Numbered from the stretch's first letter, positions 18,165 through 27,900 are shown. The stretch is DNA of 64,000 bases from Candidatus Nitrosocosmicus agrestis (GCF_008389435.1 NZ_VUYS01000002.1:1-64000), one strand, 5' to 3'. Program-made: numbers and translations. Notes: generated from the sequence alone by a model not told the origin.

Positions 18165-18703
18165 AAGAATTTAAATACATAAAAGTTTATAATATTAAAC
18201 AAATAGGATTTCAATATATTTTTTCATATTTAATAAGATAGTGAATCATATTTGTAATTATGTGATTGAATCTATTAAAATTGATTGTAAGATTTAACCA
18301 AGGTTTTAGATTGAATATGATAAAATTATGAATAACTAAAATAAGAAACTTGGATAGGTAATACCCTATCTGACATTTCATTTATCAACAAGATGAAAAA
18401 TAAGAATGAAGATGTAAAAACTGCCTTTGTAACTCGCCACCTCATATTCAGGTTGCTTGATAATCGAGACCGAGTATACTTTATTGATACTACTCAATAT
18501 TGACTCCCTCATTTAGAATGATGAGACGAGTCGTTTGAAAGCATAGGTATGTAATTACTACTCTATTTGCTTTCTTAATTTCGTATGCCGTGTCAAACAT
18601 CACATTCGCAGTTATAGTAGTCCCCTTAGCATCTTTGCCATAAGTGGTAAGCTTCAAAAGATCATTTAGAATTTTCAGTTTTTAATTATCATGTATACTA
18701 TAC

Positions 18704-18740
18704 GAGTTCGGTGGTAATCATGAAAATATCCACATAGGTT
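18704..18740 (+). repeat. dispersed repeat, module B (gap 18165-19279)
   Basis: GAGTTCGGTGGTAATCATGA is followed by AAATATCCACATAGGTTT. The remainder of the 1.1-kb gap contains no gene that can be supported; a 66-codon minus frame at 19067-19267 is too weak to call. Confidence 0.7.
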
Positions 18741-19279
18741 TAATAAAATAATTTTTTATTTTGATATCATAATCAGTTTGTAATCTATTTGTAATAAGAA
18801 GTAACAAACTTTTAATGCGTGCTCAATGGGATACGATTGGATACGATTTAAGGTTGAACCTAGTCTACCTTAACCTAAAACCACTCATGACAGAATGTAT
18901 TTTCCATCCTAAAGAACAAACAACGTATTTGATTAAGTTTACGTATTAATCTGATGCTTCAATTCAATCTTTTTCTCTCGATCGTTACAAGTTCTAAATA
19001 TTAAAAAACTCTATATATAGTGAATTCTGATTCCTAATTTTTCTTTTTGGAAAAGACATTCAAGTTTTACCATTCCAAATGTTTAATTAAAAACCTTTGG
19101 ATTTTCTCTATAATTACCCCATTATATGCGGTACCAAAAGGAACGGCGACATTTGTTGCATAAGTCATGAGATAGTATATAATCTGTAATATATCAAGTC
19201 TTAGGACAAGGATGTTTATCTCAGAAAAGATAACTATCTTCAAAAACATGCTTAAATATCGGCACAATATATAACTGTC

Positions 19280-19516
19280 ATGCCAAAATTTCTAGATGCT
19301 CATAAAATGGGACAGGTTAGTGAAGATTTGCTCAAACAAGCACAAAATCAACCAAAAGACGAGTTTGGAATAGTACATGAGAACATTCTGTATAATAAAG
19401 AAGAAGATAAGTTGTTTTGTTTGTTGGATGCTCCAGACAAGGAATCTGTAAGAAAACATCATGAGAAACTTGGTATTACTTGTGATTGGATAACCGAAGT
19501 AAAAACTACATCTTAA
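19280..19516 (+). CDS. DUF4242 family protein
   Basis: A 78-residue ferredoxin-like protein of the DUF4242 / SCO4226-type family: PKFLDAHKMGQVSEDLLKQA, then ENILYNKEEDKLFCLLDAPD and VRKHHEKLGITCDWITEV. Members pair beta-alpha-beta units, and one structurally studied bacterial member binds nickel. The role here is unknown. A paralog at 46883 shares more than half its residues. Its ATG lies where the paralog has ATC. Confidence 0.8.
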   Translation: MPKFLDAHKMGQVSEDLLKQAQNQPKDEFGIVHENILYNKEEDKLFCLLDAPDKESVRKHHEKLGITCDWITEVKTTS

Positions 19517-20060
19517 AGATCATAACCACATAAAAGCCATATTGGAATGGATAGTTTTACTAATATGGCGCTAACCTGAATCCAAGTCAATATTATTACC
19601 ATTTTTAGTAACATTTAGTTTGGGCGTATGGGGACTAATAACAAATTGGACTTTAAATGGCCCAATCCTAACGCAAAGTTAGTATGGATACAAACAAAAT
19701 ATGATTGATAGATCGATAACTGTAAGAAAGAATGTCCACTTTCTATAAAAATTATATATCCTCATAAAACACGACATTTTAGAAGTTTGGATCATAGGTG
19801 CATTTCTATATCCACAAATGATTCACAAATCTTTCTATCTTATGCACCAGTTAATATCTGGTATTCATCAGTGACTTTCGAATCTTCCAAGCATGGATAA
19901 GTTCTTGAATGGATATTTTAATATAAACTCAATGCAGAAATTGCTCCAGGAATTAACTATTTTAGCAGTCTAGACCCGTTATTGATAGACATTTTCCGAT
20001 AATTCTTGGTTTTGTCTAATAACATCAAAAATTTTTATATCAATCGACATATTTGAAAAT
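19517..20060. other. intergenic, no gene seen
   Basis: No convincing frame or repeat copy. AT-rich throughout. The last 60 bases should hold the promoter of the gene at 20061. Confidence 0.4.
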
Positions 20061-20366
20061 ATGATCGGGTCCGCAATAACAGTAGATAGCACAAGTGAAT
20101 TACGTGTTATAAGTAGAAAAATAATTCAAGATTCGTTGAAATTATATGCGACAGCTATTGTAAAAGGTCATATCTCCATAAGAGATGGTGGTGAAGGTAA
20201 TTTTGTGTGGAATATTTCTACAAGAGATAATAATGGAACGGTCATTGAACCCGCGGATCGATCTGTTGTAATTGGTGGGATTCCTAAAGAACTGGATGTG
20301 AATCAATTTAGTGTTAGTTCGATGGAAGCCGTGGGTATGTTCGTGACGAAACCGGAGTATCAATAA
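20061..20366 (+). CDS. hypothetical protein, operon with serine-hydrolase-like gene
   Basis: A 101-residue protein without signal peptide or cysteine, beta-rich in its second half (HISIRDGGEGNFVWNISTRD, SVVIGGIPKELDVNQFSVS). Its TAA is directly followed by the ATG of the next gene (TAAATG), so translation is probably coupled. No family was recognised. Its base composition is native (AT-rich), unlike the body of its downstream neighbour. Confidence 0.6.
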   Translation: MIGSAITVDSTSELRVISRKIIQDSLKLYATAIVKGHISIRDGGEGNFVWNISTRDNNGTVIEPADRSVVIGGIPKELDVNQFSVSSMEAVGMFVTKPEYQ

Positions 20367-21596
20367 ATGAAACCCTTTTGCTTAGGCTTTGTGCTGGCAG
20401 CATTCATACTCGTTCCAACTACAGCAATGGGACAAGTTGTGAATATGACTGCAGTAAACAATACGCTTGCGAATTCTACTATGGGTACCAATACAACGAC
20501 GACCAACTCGAAGTGCCCGTCGAACCAGATCGACATAGGCAGCACGTGCACGAGCAAGGCCGAGGTGTCGAAGCAGATCATCTCGATCACGCAGGGCGTC
20601 ATGCAGAAGGAGAACGCCAAGGGGGTGCTTCTGCGCGTTGACGTCGACAACGACACCATCGTCAATGCGGGTCTTGGAGTTTCCCAGGAGGGAGTGCCGG
20701 CGACGCCCGACATGAAGTTCCGTCCCGGCGCCATGGCGATCCCCATGCTCACGACTCTGGTGCTGCAGCTGCAGGAGCAGGGCATGCTCAGCCTCGACGA
20801 TAACCTGTCGAACTGGTTCCCGCAGTACCCGAACGCCGACAATGTGACGCTGCGGATGCTCTCGAGCGTCACCTCCGGCTACCCCGACTACATCCAGGAG
20901 AACCCGCCCTTCCAGGCGGCGCTGCTCGCAGAGCCGTTCCGCCACTGGACGGACGACGAGTTGCTGCAGTATGCGTTCGCACAGCCGATCGTCTGCGACC
21001 CGGGCGCGTGCTTCCACTACGCGCACACCAACTTCATCATCCTCGGTGACGTTGTCGAGAAGATCACCGGTAAGTCGATCACCGAGCTCTTGCAGCAGAA
21101 GTTCCTCGGTCCGCTCGGGCTCACCGAAACGAATATCACGAAGCTCCCGGCCATCCCTTCACCCGCACTCCACGCGTACACGTCGGAGCGCGGTGTCTAC
21201 GAGGAGTCGACGGGATGGAGTCCGTCGTGGGGCCTCGGCGACGGACTCATCATGACGTCGACGCTGCGCGATATGACCACACTCATCAAGGCGGTCGGCA
21301 CTGGCGAGCTGCTCTCTAAGGAGTCAGCAAGCGAGCAGCTCGAGGATCTGTCAAAGGGCCTGCCGGGTGCGCCTGGGCAGATCGGCTACGGACTTGGGAT
21401 CGCCGTCGTCAATGGGTGGGTGTTGCAGAACCCAATCTTCAACGGGTACGAAGGGATTGCCGCGTACCTGCCGTCGCAGCAGATCTCGATCGTGATCGAC
21501 AACACGCACGGCCCGAACGCCACGGAGGGCACGAGCATCGCCACCGACATCTTCAAGGCACTCGCTGCATACCTAGTCCCCACATCGCTACCATAA
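20367..21596 (+). CDS. serine beta-lactamase-like protein, GC-rich and lacking catalytic residues
   Basis: A 409-residue secreted protein of the class C beta-lactamase / D-alanyl-D-alanine carboxypeptidase fold. A signal peptide (residues 1-22) and an Asn/Thr linker are followed by the fold: LVLQLQEQGMLSLDDNLSNW, TSGYPDY, NFIILGDVVEKITG, FLGPLGLTET, GLGDGLIMTSTLRDM, GYGLGIAV. The expected active-site tetrad Ser-x-x-Lys is replaced by AMAIPM (FRPGAMAIPM). The Tyr-x-Asn motif reads YAH, and the Lys/His-x-Gly motif reads NGY. It should therefore be a pseudoenzyme, perhaps a binding protein. The first 45 or so codons are AT-rich, while 20510-21580 is strongly GC-rich with G/C third positions, pointing to transfer from a high-GC donor. 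Confidence 0.85.
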   Translation: MKPFCLGFVLAAFILVPTTAMGQVVNMTAVNNTLANSTMGTNTTTTNSKCPSNQIDIGSTCTSKAEVSKQIISITQGVMQKENAKGVLLRVDVDNDTIVNAGLGVSQEGVPATPDMKFRPGAMAIPMLTTLVLQLQEQGMLSLDDNLSNWFPQYPNADNVTLRMLSSVTSGYPDYIQENPPFQAALLAEPFRHWTDDELLQYAFAQPIVCDPGACFHYAHTNFIILGDVVEKITGKSITELLQQKFLGPLGLTETNITKLPAIPSPALHAYTSERGVYEESTGWSPSWGLGDGLIMTSTLRDMTTLIKAVGTGELLSKESASEQLEDLSKGLPGAPGQIGYGLGIAVVNGWVLQNPIFNGYEGIAAYLPSQQISIVIDNTHGPNATEGTSIATDIFKALAAYLVPTSLP

Positions 21597-21598
21597 AT

Positions 21599-21634
21599 AG
21601 CAGCTGGTTAGGTGGTATGTGAAACAAAGTTGAC
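21599..21634 (+). repeat. dispersed repeat, A/C fusion copy (gap 21597-22129)
   Basis: AGCAGCTGGTTAGGTGGTAT then GTGAAACAAAGTTGAC, starting 3 bases after the stop of the GC-rich gene. This places the foreign segment directly against a repeat boundary. No other gene is seen in the gap. Confidence 0.85.
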
Positions 21635-22129
21635 GCATTTTTGTCACCCAGGTCTATTATAACAGGGATGCAAAAGGATGAAAATTATGAGAGATTCATT
21701 TAGATGCAGGATTCGTTCAGATTTTAATGACATGTCTTGGGGCTATTCATTCAGTTATTGAAAACTATATCATATTAAAACATCTTCTATAGTTTAGAAC
21801 CGAAGTGAAGAGTGTGGATATTATACCATTTTATTGTAAAAACATATTTTGAATATTCTTTGTTTCCTTCAATAACTGGGTCTCTGCAATATGATTTCAT
21901 ACACATCAGATTTCATGATGTCATTAAAGAGTATTAAGACCGACTGAATCTTATAACTACCTAGTTTATTAAAAATAATTCATATTATCATAAAAATTAT
22001 GTTACACGCTAAGTTATCATTACTTGGTATATCGATTGTATGACGTTAATGGAGAACATATATCTTACTTTGACCATAGCAATAAATAAATACCAGATAA
22101 CTCGTCCTGAGTCATATTTGATATTTAAA

Positions 22130-23368
22130 ATGCGTAATGATAGTTTTCGACCAAATATATTAATCATGATTATTTCGATACTACTTTTTGCTAACTCTTT
22201 TAGTGTGGCGATGGCCAAATCAATATCTAACGAGACTAACGGTTCAAAGTTATTGGACGTTAGTAAAACCGATACAATAAAAGTTACGAATGTCGATGAT
22301 AAACTCGAACCTGCTATTAAAGAGTTCATTATTAATAAGGTATTAAACAAGTCAAAAAGCTCAATGGTGATAGGATTTATCGATCCTAATGGGACAAAAG
22401 TTTATAGTTTCGGTAATATCTCTGACACTAATAATGCACCTGTAGATGGAAATACTATTTACGATATTGATTCGCTCACAAAGACATTTACTACATTAGC
22501 GTTGGCAAACATGGTCAAAGATGGAATAGTGAATCTTGACGACCCGATAGAAAAATTCCTACCTACGAATGTATCTGCTCCTCAATTCAATGGATTTGAT
22601 ATTACGTTGGCCGATTTAGCTACACATACATCAGGCCTTCCTTATATGCCTTCAAACATATGGGTGAATGAAACTGCTGGAGAAATTAATTCTGCTTATA
22701 GTATCTCCGATCTATATGAAGGGTTGTCAAATACCACACTTCTTTCAAAACCAGGTACAAAATTTCTGTATTCTGATTTCGGAATGGGATTACTGGGACA
22801 GATTCTAATTCATATAGAAGGTGAAGGGACTACATATGAACAGCTTGTTAAAAATAGGATCTTGAATGTTTTGGGAATGAACGATACCAAAATTAGTCTA
22901 TCAGAAGACGAATTATTGAATAGACTCCCAGATGGTCATCTCAATGGTTCCACGGTTTTAACTCCAAAGATTCCCGATTCTATAGCAGCTGCAGGAGCCT
23001 TTCATTCGACTACTAACGATATGCTGAAATATCTTGCAGCAAACATGGGTCTTTTACACACTAGCCTAGACGATTCCATACATCTACAGCACCTTATTCG
23101 TCACTCTGTGCAAATGCAAAATCCCTTGAATTATTACGAATATGTAGCCTTGGGATGGGGGATACTTTCAAATTTGAGTATTGAACTTCTTAACCACCAG
23201 GGATCATTCTTAGGATGGAATTCCTTCATCGGGTTTATTCCATCGGAACAGAAGGGAATAGTAATTCTTTGCAGTTGCGATAAATCTGATGTAAATACAA
23301 AAAGTCTAGGAATAGTATTGCTGGGTTTGTCGGAGCCTAGTTTATTGACGAGTCCAAAAAACAAGTAA
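22130..23368 (+). CDS. secreted serine hydrolase (class C beta-lactamase / transpeptidase fold)
   Basis: A protein of 412 residues from the ATG at 22130, chosen because a signal peptide (MRNDSFRPNILIMIISILLF) begins there. The frame extends upstream to an ATG at 22040. The active-site motifs are intact: SLTK in IDSLTKTFTTLAL, YSD in KFLYSDFGMGLLG (Tyr-x-Asn position) and HQG in LNHQGSFLGW. HTSGLPY and DAAGAF-like SIAAAGAFHSTTNDM also fit. It probably hydrolyses a peptide, ester or amide bond at the cell surface. Archaea lack murein, so the substrate is unknown. It has normal AT-rich composition, unlike the related upstream gene. Confidence 0.87.
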   Translation: MRNDSFRPNILIMIISILLFANSFSVAMAKSISNETNGSKLLDVSKTDTIKVTNVDDKLEPAIKEFIINKVLNKSKSSMVIGFIDPNGTKVYSFGNISDTNNAPVDGNTIYDIDSLTKTFTTLALANMVKDGIVNLDDPIEKFLPTNVSAPQFNGFDITLADLATHTSGLPYMPSNIWVNETAGEINSAYSISDLYEGLSNTTLLSKPGTKFLYSDFGMGLLGQILIHIEGEGTTYEQLVKNRILNVLGMNDTKISLSEDELLNRLPDGHLNGSTVLTPKIPDSIAAAGAFHSTTNDMLKYLAANMGLLHTSLDDSIHLQHLIRHSVQMQNPLNYYEYVALGWGILSNLSIELLNHQGSFLGWNSFIGFIPSEQKGIVILCSCDKSDVNTKSLGIVLLGLSEPSLLTSPKNK

Positions 23369-23399
23369 TAATACCCATTCAAATTTAGTTCCAGTTCAG

Positions 23400-23715
23400 G
23401 TTAATTAAAGATATATTACAAGGTATCAAAGGAATTGCTTTTGCCCCACAAGATTTGAGGTTTGTAAGGATTTATCTTATTGGAGTGCAGAGATACCAAG
23501 AAAAGTTTTCGCAAATGCAGTAGCATTAGAAGGTCCAATGACCCACTAGGAAAAAGGGTTCAAACTATTAATCCACCTGGAAGTGAGGTTGGTCCGAGCA
23601 TTATCACAACATGTGGGAAGCAGCGATAAAAGACGAAGTAGATGCAATGAGTTTTAAGTGGACTAGAGAGAACAGTTCGAGTAAGCACATATCCTTTAAC
23701 TGGGTAGGCCCATAG
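23400..23715 (+). pseudogene. DUF1326 relic, 3' half
   Basis: Matches the 3' half of the gene at 16358 at DNA level: GGTATCAAAGGAATTGCTTT, GGAGTGCAGAGATACCAAGA, GGAAAAAGGGTTCAAACTAT, ending GGGTAGGCCCATAG. Several small deletions break the frame and the 5' half is absent. The downstream spacer and the dispersed repeat are also shared with 16997-17153. Confidence 0.85.
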
Positions 23716-23791
23716 TCAGACGAATATATAAATTAAAACTTTAATTTCATGTAAGTTATTTCTTACTATTATATACTATAGGTACCAAATA

Positions 23792-23840
23792 TTAGTAGCT
23801 GGTTCGGTGACAATCATGAGGATATCCACATGGGTTTGAT
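23792..23840 (+). repeat. dispersed repeat, module A+B
   Basis: TTAGTAGCTGGTTCGGTGAC is followed by AATCATGAGGATATCCACAT. CATG-A-GGATATCC-A-CATG is a near-perfect palindrome. It sits 76 bases behind the DUF1326 relic. Confidence 0.85.
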
Positions 23841-23938
23841 AATCAATCTTTGGTAAGAAGATTCTAAAAAGCATCTTGTTTTGATAGTCCTAATATGGTC
23901 AGGCTTTATGTAATTCACTATGCGAAACCAAGTCCGGA

Positions 23939-23966
23939 CCCGGTGCTATGTGAAACAAATTTGACC
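23939..23966 (+). repeat. dispersed repeat, module C (gap 23716-24369)
   Basis: CCCGGTGCTATGTGAAACAA then ATTTGACC. This and the copy 100 bases upstream are the only recognisable content of the gap. Confidence 0.8.
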
Positions 23967-24369
23967 TATTTTAACACTCAAAGTTAGTAATTCAATATCT
24001 AATTCGCTAGTATAGGTTTTACATAATAAAATAAAAAAGGTAGTGTAGTGCAGATGGTCTCATTTAGTAGAAAATCCCCTCTTAGGCTCCACATGGCAAA
24101 TATTCCTAGTCCATTCCTATTATCTACACAAGATTGATAAACTTCTACTGATCTTTTTAGAAATTCTAGGTTTCCAGTTGCGTTAGCATCTAAGGTATCA
24201 AAGAATGCGAAGAACCATTTAGTTAATTTATAGACATTGAAGAAAATCTATCAAAAAATGTAACGACGATAACTATTAGTTTGAGTTAAATTTCACCCTG
24301 ATATTCACTCTTTGCAACTTTGATCTTACATCCAAATAAGGATTAGATATGGTTCCAAAATTTGTAGCA

Positions 24370-25191
24370 TGAAATCAGATATCTTAAAAAAAGACGCCAT
24401 TGCAAAAAAAAATAAGGGAACTTGGACCAATGAACCGGGATGAAAAGATAGTAGCTCTGGTGTTCTTTATGACCTCTACCCCATGGATAACAGATAGGGT
24501 ATTTTGTAAGGATATCGTCCCTAAAGTAGATGACTCTACGATAGCAATAGCCTCAGAAATTTACTTTTTATGATTCCATCGTAACAAAAAGGTCATCGAG
24601 TAGAAAAAAATAACGTTCAAAGAGGTCTTGACATTGCTAAACTTATTGATAAAGGTCAAGACAATATACAACATAATAAGAACTCAAAACAGGAGTTCAA
24701 CTGTCACGACATTACTAGACTGGAATACAGCAGTGACAATACCTTGGGGTGTTTTGATATTGATAGGGGGAAGGTTAGCTCTTGCATATGGATTTACATC
24801 TACGAGGCTTGATGATTGAATCGTTTCTCAACTCAAGCTTCTTAAGAATACGTCTTATACAATTATCATCTTTGCTTTTGTGATATGGGCAATTTTACCA
24901 ACAGAAATGATAAACAATACGGCCTCAGCAGCATTGTTGTTATCTACTTCTACTTCTTTCAATATCTCCATTGGGCTAAGTCTTATCTTGTTTATAGCTC
25001 TTGTTGCTGCAGCTTCAAGCTATGGGTTTATCATGCCTGCAGGCAATCCTCCAAATGCAATTGTCTATTCAAGTAGACACGTAACTTCAAGAGAAATGGC
25101 AAAAGCTGGAATATCTTTAGATATTATTTCTATGGTCATGATAACAATATTATCTATCATTCTTGTTCCCATCGTATGTGGAATCAATTAG
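24370..25191 (+). pseudogene. relic of a DASS (SLC13) anion/dicarboxylate transporter
   Basis: Reading across frames gives RELGPMNRDEKIVALVFFMT, PKVDDSTIAIASEIYF, LDWNTAVTIPWGVLILIGG, LALAYGFTSTRLDDWI, then an open stretch from 24880 with SNTAS-like INNTASAALLL, GFIMPAGNPPNAIV and AKAGISLDIISMV. These are the hallmark motifs of divalent anion:Na+ symporters, including the two SNT/NPP substrate loops. Only the last third of the transporter is present. At least three frameshifts or stops occur, so it is not functional. Confidence 0.85.
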
Positions 25192-25329
25192 GGCTTTTGG
25201 TATAGGTATAGGCAAAGTCAAAGAATAAAAAAAGTCTTCGTTAATTGTATTAGTACATTAGGTCCAATATCGAGATAATATGAGATAATAGTATTATTCA
25301 CATTCAACCTAATTTTAGTATATTCGCAT

Positions 25330-25785
25330 TTACCTTACTAATAGAACAGAACATTTTGCATTTATCATCACACCCTGAGCCACACTTCCAACCAACATTC
25401 TATCGAGCCTTGACTTTCCTGTGCTACCTACAACAATCAAGTCGACCCTTTCTTCGTCGGCAACATCGATTATTTCTTTAACAACTGATGATGTAGTCTC
25501 TCTTACCAAAGTCTTAAATTGAATATTTTGTTCATTAGCCTGTATAACAATATCCTTTAACCACTCTTGCATCTGCTCAACATCATAAACTTGCAGTTCT
25601 TCCCATGCATATTGAGGTAGGCGTCTCAAATAATTTGGAATAAATGAAATATAAATTGCCACAACCTTTGCTTCATATTTTTTTGCCATCTCTAAAACCC
25701 TTCTAGCGGCCTTAATTGAAGCCTCAGATCCATCTATACAAACCATTATTTTAGAGAGTTCTTCAGCCACAAGATAAGATCGCAA
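25330..25785 (-). CDS. universal stress protein (UspA family), single domain
   Basis: A 151-residue soluble protein. It begins with the strand IMVCIDGSEASIKAARRVL and ends with the ATP-binding loop VVGSTGKSRLDRMLVGSVAQGV (G-x2-G-x9-G-S/T) and the strand CSVLLVR. The ATP-binding type usually acts as a stress-responsive nucleotide switch. The first eight residues before SKIMVC vary in the family, so the start is approximate. A double-domain member is at 26929, divergent from it, with the phaE/phaC relic between. Confidence 0.9.
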   Translation of the reverse strand: MRSYLVAEELSKIMVCIDGSEASIKAARRVLEMAKKYEAKVVAIYISFIPNYLRRLPQYAWEELQVYDVEQMQEWLKDIVIQANEQNIQFKTLVRETTSSVVKEIIDVADEERVDLIVVGSTGKSRLDRMLVGSVAQGVMINAKCSVLLVR

Positions 25786-25999
25786 TCATACAGTAATAAA
25801 TTCATCTAATTGCATTATGATACAATGTATCTTGCCCAAAAATAATCCTTACAGTTGAGATTACCTATGTTGCGGCATGAATCAATTACACATATACTTT
25901 ACGACTCTCTTAACATACTCTTCAAAATAGAATACGAATATAAACACTAATACTAAATCAAACAAGAGTACTGACGTTGCAACCATAAAAACTGATATC

Positions 26000-26205
26000 T
26001 CTACTAATACTGATAATTATCATAATAAATTTGGACTATTGGAAGCCTATGTTGATACTTTTGTTTCTTCAATCGAGTTTTTTCAAGATTAAATAGTGCA
26101 TTTATAGACGCTCTATCCGTACCATCTACGGATGCCAGAAAGGAGATAAAGGAAATCAAAAAGCAGGTTATGGATAATGACAGAAACTTGTTGTTCCTTA
26201 ACTAT
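26000..26205 (+). pseudogene. phaE relic (PHA synthase subunit E, C-terminal part)
   Basis: Frames read TFVSSIESFF and then LNSAFIDALSVPSTDARKE with IKEIKKQVMD. A Val-Pro-Ser/Thr anchor followed by an ELKK-type helix is the normal C-terminus of PhaE, the small subunit of class III polyhydroxyalkanoate synthase. A frameshift lies between the pieces. The assignment depends on the phaC relic directly downstream. Confidence 0.5.
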
Positions 26206-26219
26206 TAAAAACAACAAGA

Positions 26220-26840
26220 TTTTTACAAGACTGAAAAAATAATACTTTCTAAAATACATGAGAAATTTGATACTATCTTTAGGGAAAAAACTTTTGTAAT
26301 TTCTCTCTCAGAATTTATTGAAGTATATTCTAACCTTGTAAAGGTCATAGGTACAGGACTATTGTATCAACAAATATCTAGTGTAAATGTTTATTGGGAT
26401 AATATGTTTATCGAGCCTATAAGAGATACAGTATACATGACTCATCACAAAATCCATTCTAAAAATAAATATCCTTTGTTTCATTATGATTTGCCTCCCA
26501 ATGTCGATTATGATGGTCTAGGAAGATATGAGGAAGAGATGGATAAGCAAAAAAATCAGATCCGAATCTAACTACACATGACAAACATACTGTTAGATCT
26601 GATCCTACACCACTTTTGATTATCAATGCTTTTGTCAATAGAAATTATATATTAGACCTGCCTGCTTCCAGAATTCAGCACAGTTAGAAATTTTCAAAAA
26701 CAAGACTTTGATGATTATATGACAGATTGTGGAATACCTAGTGCAGTTGACAAAGAAATCATAGCTGCAAAAAAAAAGCCCATGGAAGCGCACCAATTTT
26801 CTCTGCCTTTACTGGCAGAATCATTCGTTGTTTTTTATTA
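26220..26840 (+). pseudogene. phaC relic (class III PHA synthase, N-terminal part)
   Basis: Frames read FIEVYSNLVKVIGTGLLYQQ, YWDNMFIEPIRDTVYMTHHK, YPLFHYDLPPN, and then TPLLIINAFVNRNYILDL and FDDYMTDCGIPSAVDKEI. The last two match the conserved TPLLIVYALINRPYILDL and FDVYLxDWGxP segments of PhaC. Stops and frameshifts split them, and the sequence ends before the catalytic Cys (lipase-like box). A 69-codon open piece (26362-26571) belongs to this relic. Confidence 0.75.
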
Positions 26841-26893
26841 GTCAAATAATGAATTATAAATTATTACTATCCCATAAATTCGGTGAATGTAAA

Positions 26894-26901
26894 TTTAAAT
26901 A
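26894..26901 (+). promoter_or_regulatory. archaeal TATA box
   Basis: TTTAAATA, 28 bases before the TTG start of the double universal stress protein, consistent with a leaderless transcript. Confidence 0.65.
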
Positions 26902-26928
26902 TTATTAACACATGATTTTAGACTATAA

Positions 26929-27900
26929 TTGAGTAAATCACATTTTTCTCACCTTTTGGTCCCACACGATGGAACAGAAATATCTGATATTGCATTAGAT
27001 GAGGCTATTAGATTTGCAAAGATGTTTGATTCTAAATTAACTTTGTTGTTTGTGGTAGAAGAGCAAATTGTTCCACCCAGTTTACTTCTTTCGTTCATAA
27101 AGAGCGGTTCTGACGTAGAACAGTCAAAGAAAAATATCATTAGTCTTCTTAAAACTGGAGCTGAAGCCCTCCTAAAGGATAGATCAGAAAAATTGGTTTC
27201 AGAAAATATCTCTTTTGATGTACAAATTGGTATAGGTTCTCCAAGTAAGGAAATACTTGAATTTGCAAAAAAGACGAATATAGACGCAATTATCATGGGA
27301 AGAAAACAAATCTCTGGATTTGGTTCTCTAAAAGCTATAGGTAGTGTAGCTAGAAAAGTTTCGGAGTTGTCACAAGTGCCTGTAATGTTGGTGCATCAGG
27401 ACACAATTAAGGAAAACAATCCGCCATATTCTAACATATTAGTTCCGTATGATGGTTCTGAATACTCCGATAGAGCACTAGAATATGCTGTTAGAATAGC
27501 AGAAACATCTGGTTCAACTATTTGGCTCTTTAATATAATAGAAGAAATATTGCTTCCTCCTACGATGCAGACCTTAAAATTCAGATCTGAGATTACAGGC
27601 GAAGAGGTTTCACGGGACGTATATCTAAAGGAACTACATCAGATGCTCAAAAACGAAATGCGATTAACTTTGGAGACAATAAAGGCAAAATACAAGGATA
27701 AACCAAATATAGCTATAAATGTGGAAGTAGTTATAGGATATCCTCCTGGAAGTATCATTAGGAAAATAGAGGATGACAAGTTTGCACTAGTGGTAATGGG
27801 TACAGTAGGATTGAGAGGTCTTTCCAAACTACATGTTATTGGTAGTGTAGCTAGAAAGGTTTCTGAAAATTGCGCATGTAATATATTATTAGTACATTAA
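26929..27900 (+). CDS. tandem universal stress protein (two UspA domains)
   Basis: A 323-residue protein, TTG start supported by the TATA box. Domain 1 (about 4-155) starts HLLVPHDGTEISDIALDEA and ends IIMGRKQISGFGSLKAIGSV ARKV...VPVMLVH. Domain 2 (about 165-323) starts ILVPYDGSEYSDRALEYAV and ends VVMGTVGLRGLSKLHVIGSV with CNILLVH. Both keep the G-x2-G-x9-G-S nucleotide loop, though the first has a changed front part (GRKQISGFG). It is probably a stress-related ATP-binding protein. The two-domain form can fold as an internal dimer. Confidence 0.9.
   Translation: MSKSHFSHLLVPHDGTEISDIALDEAIRFAKMFDSKLTLLFVVEEQIVPPSLLLSFIKSGSDVEQSKKNIISLLKTGAEALLKDRSEKLVSENISFDVQIGIGSPSKEILEFAKKTNIDAIIMGRKQISGFGSLKAIGSVARKVSELSQVPVMLVHQDTIKENNPPYSNILVPYDGSEYSDRALEYAVRIAETSGSTIWLFNIIEEILLPPTMQTLKFRSEITGEEVSRDVYLKELHQMLKNEMRLTLETIKAKYKDKPNIAINVEVVIGYPPGSIIRKIEDDKFALVVMGTVGLRGLSKLHVIGSVARKVSENCACNILLVH

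Noticed and set aside
19067-19267. 66-codon minus frame
   Set aside because: The tail VAVPFGTAYNGVIIEKIQRF looks slightly protein-like, but there is no start context and the rest is random hydrophobic sequence.
20382-21026. 214-codon minus frame inside the GC-rich gene
   Set aside because: High GC removes stop codons in all frames; the + strand has the signal peptide and the beta-lactamase fold.
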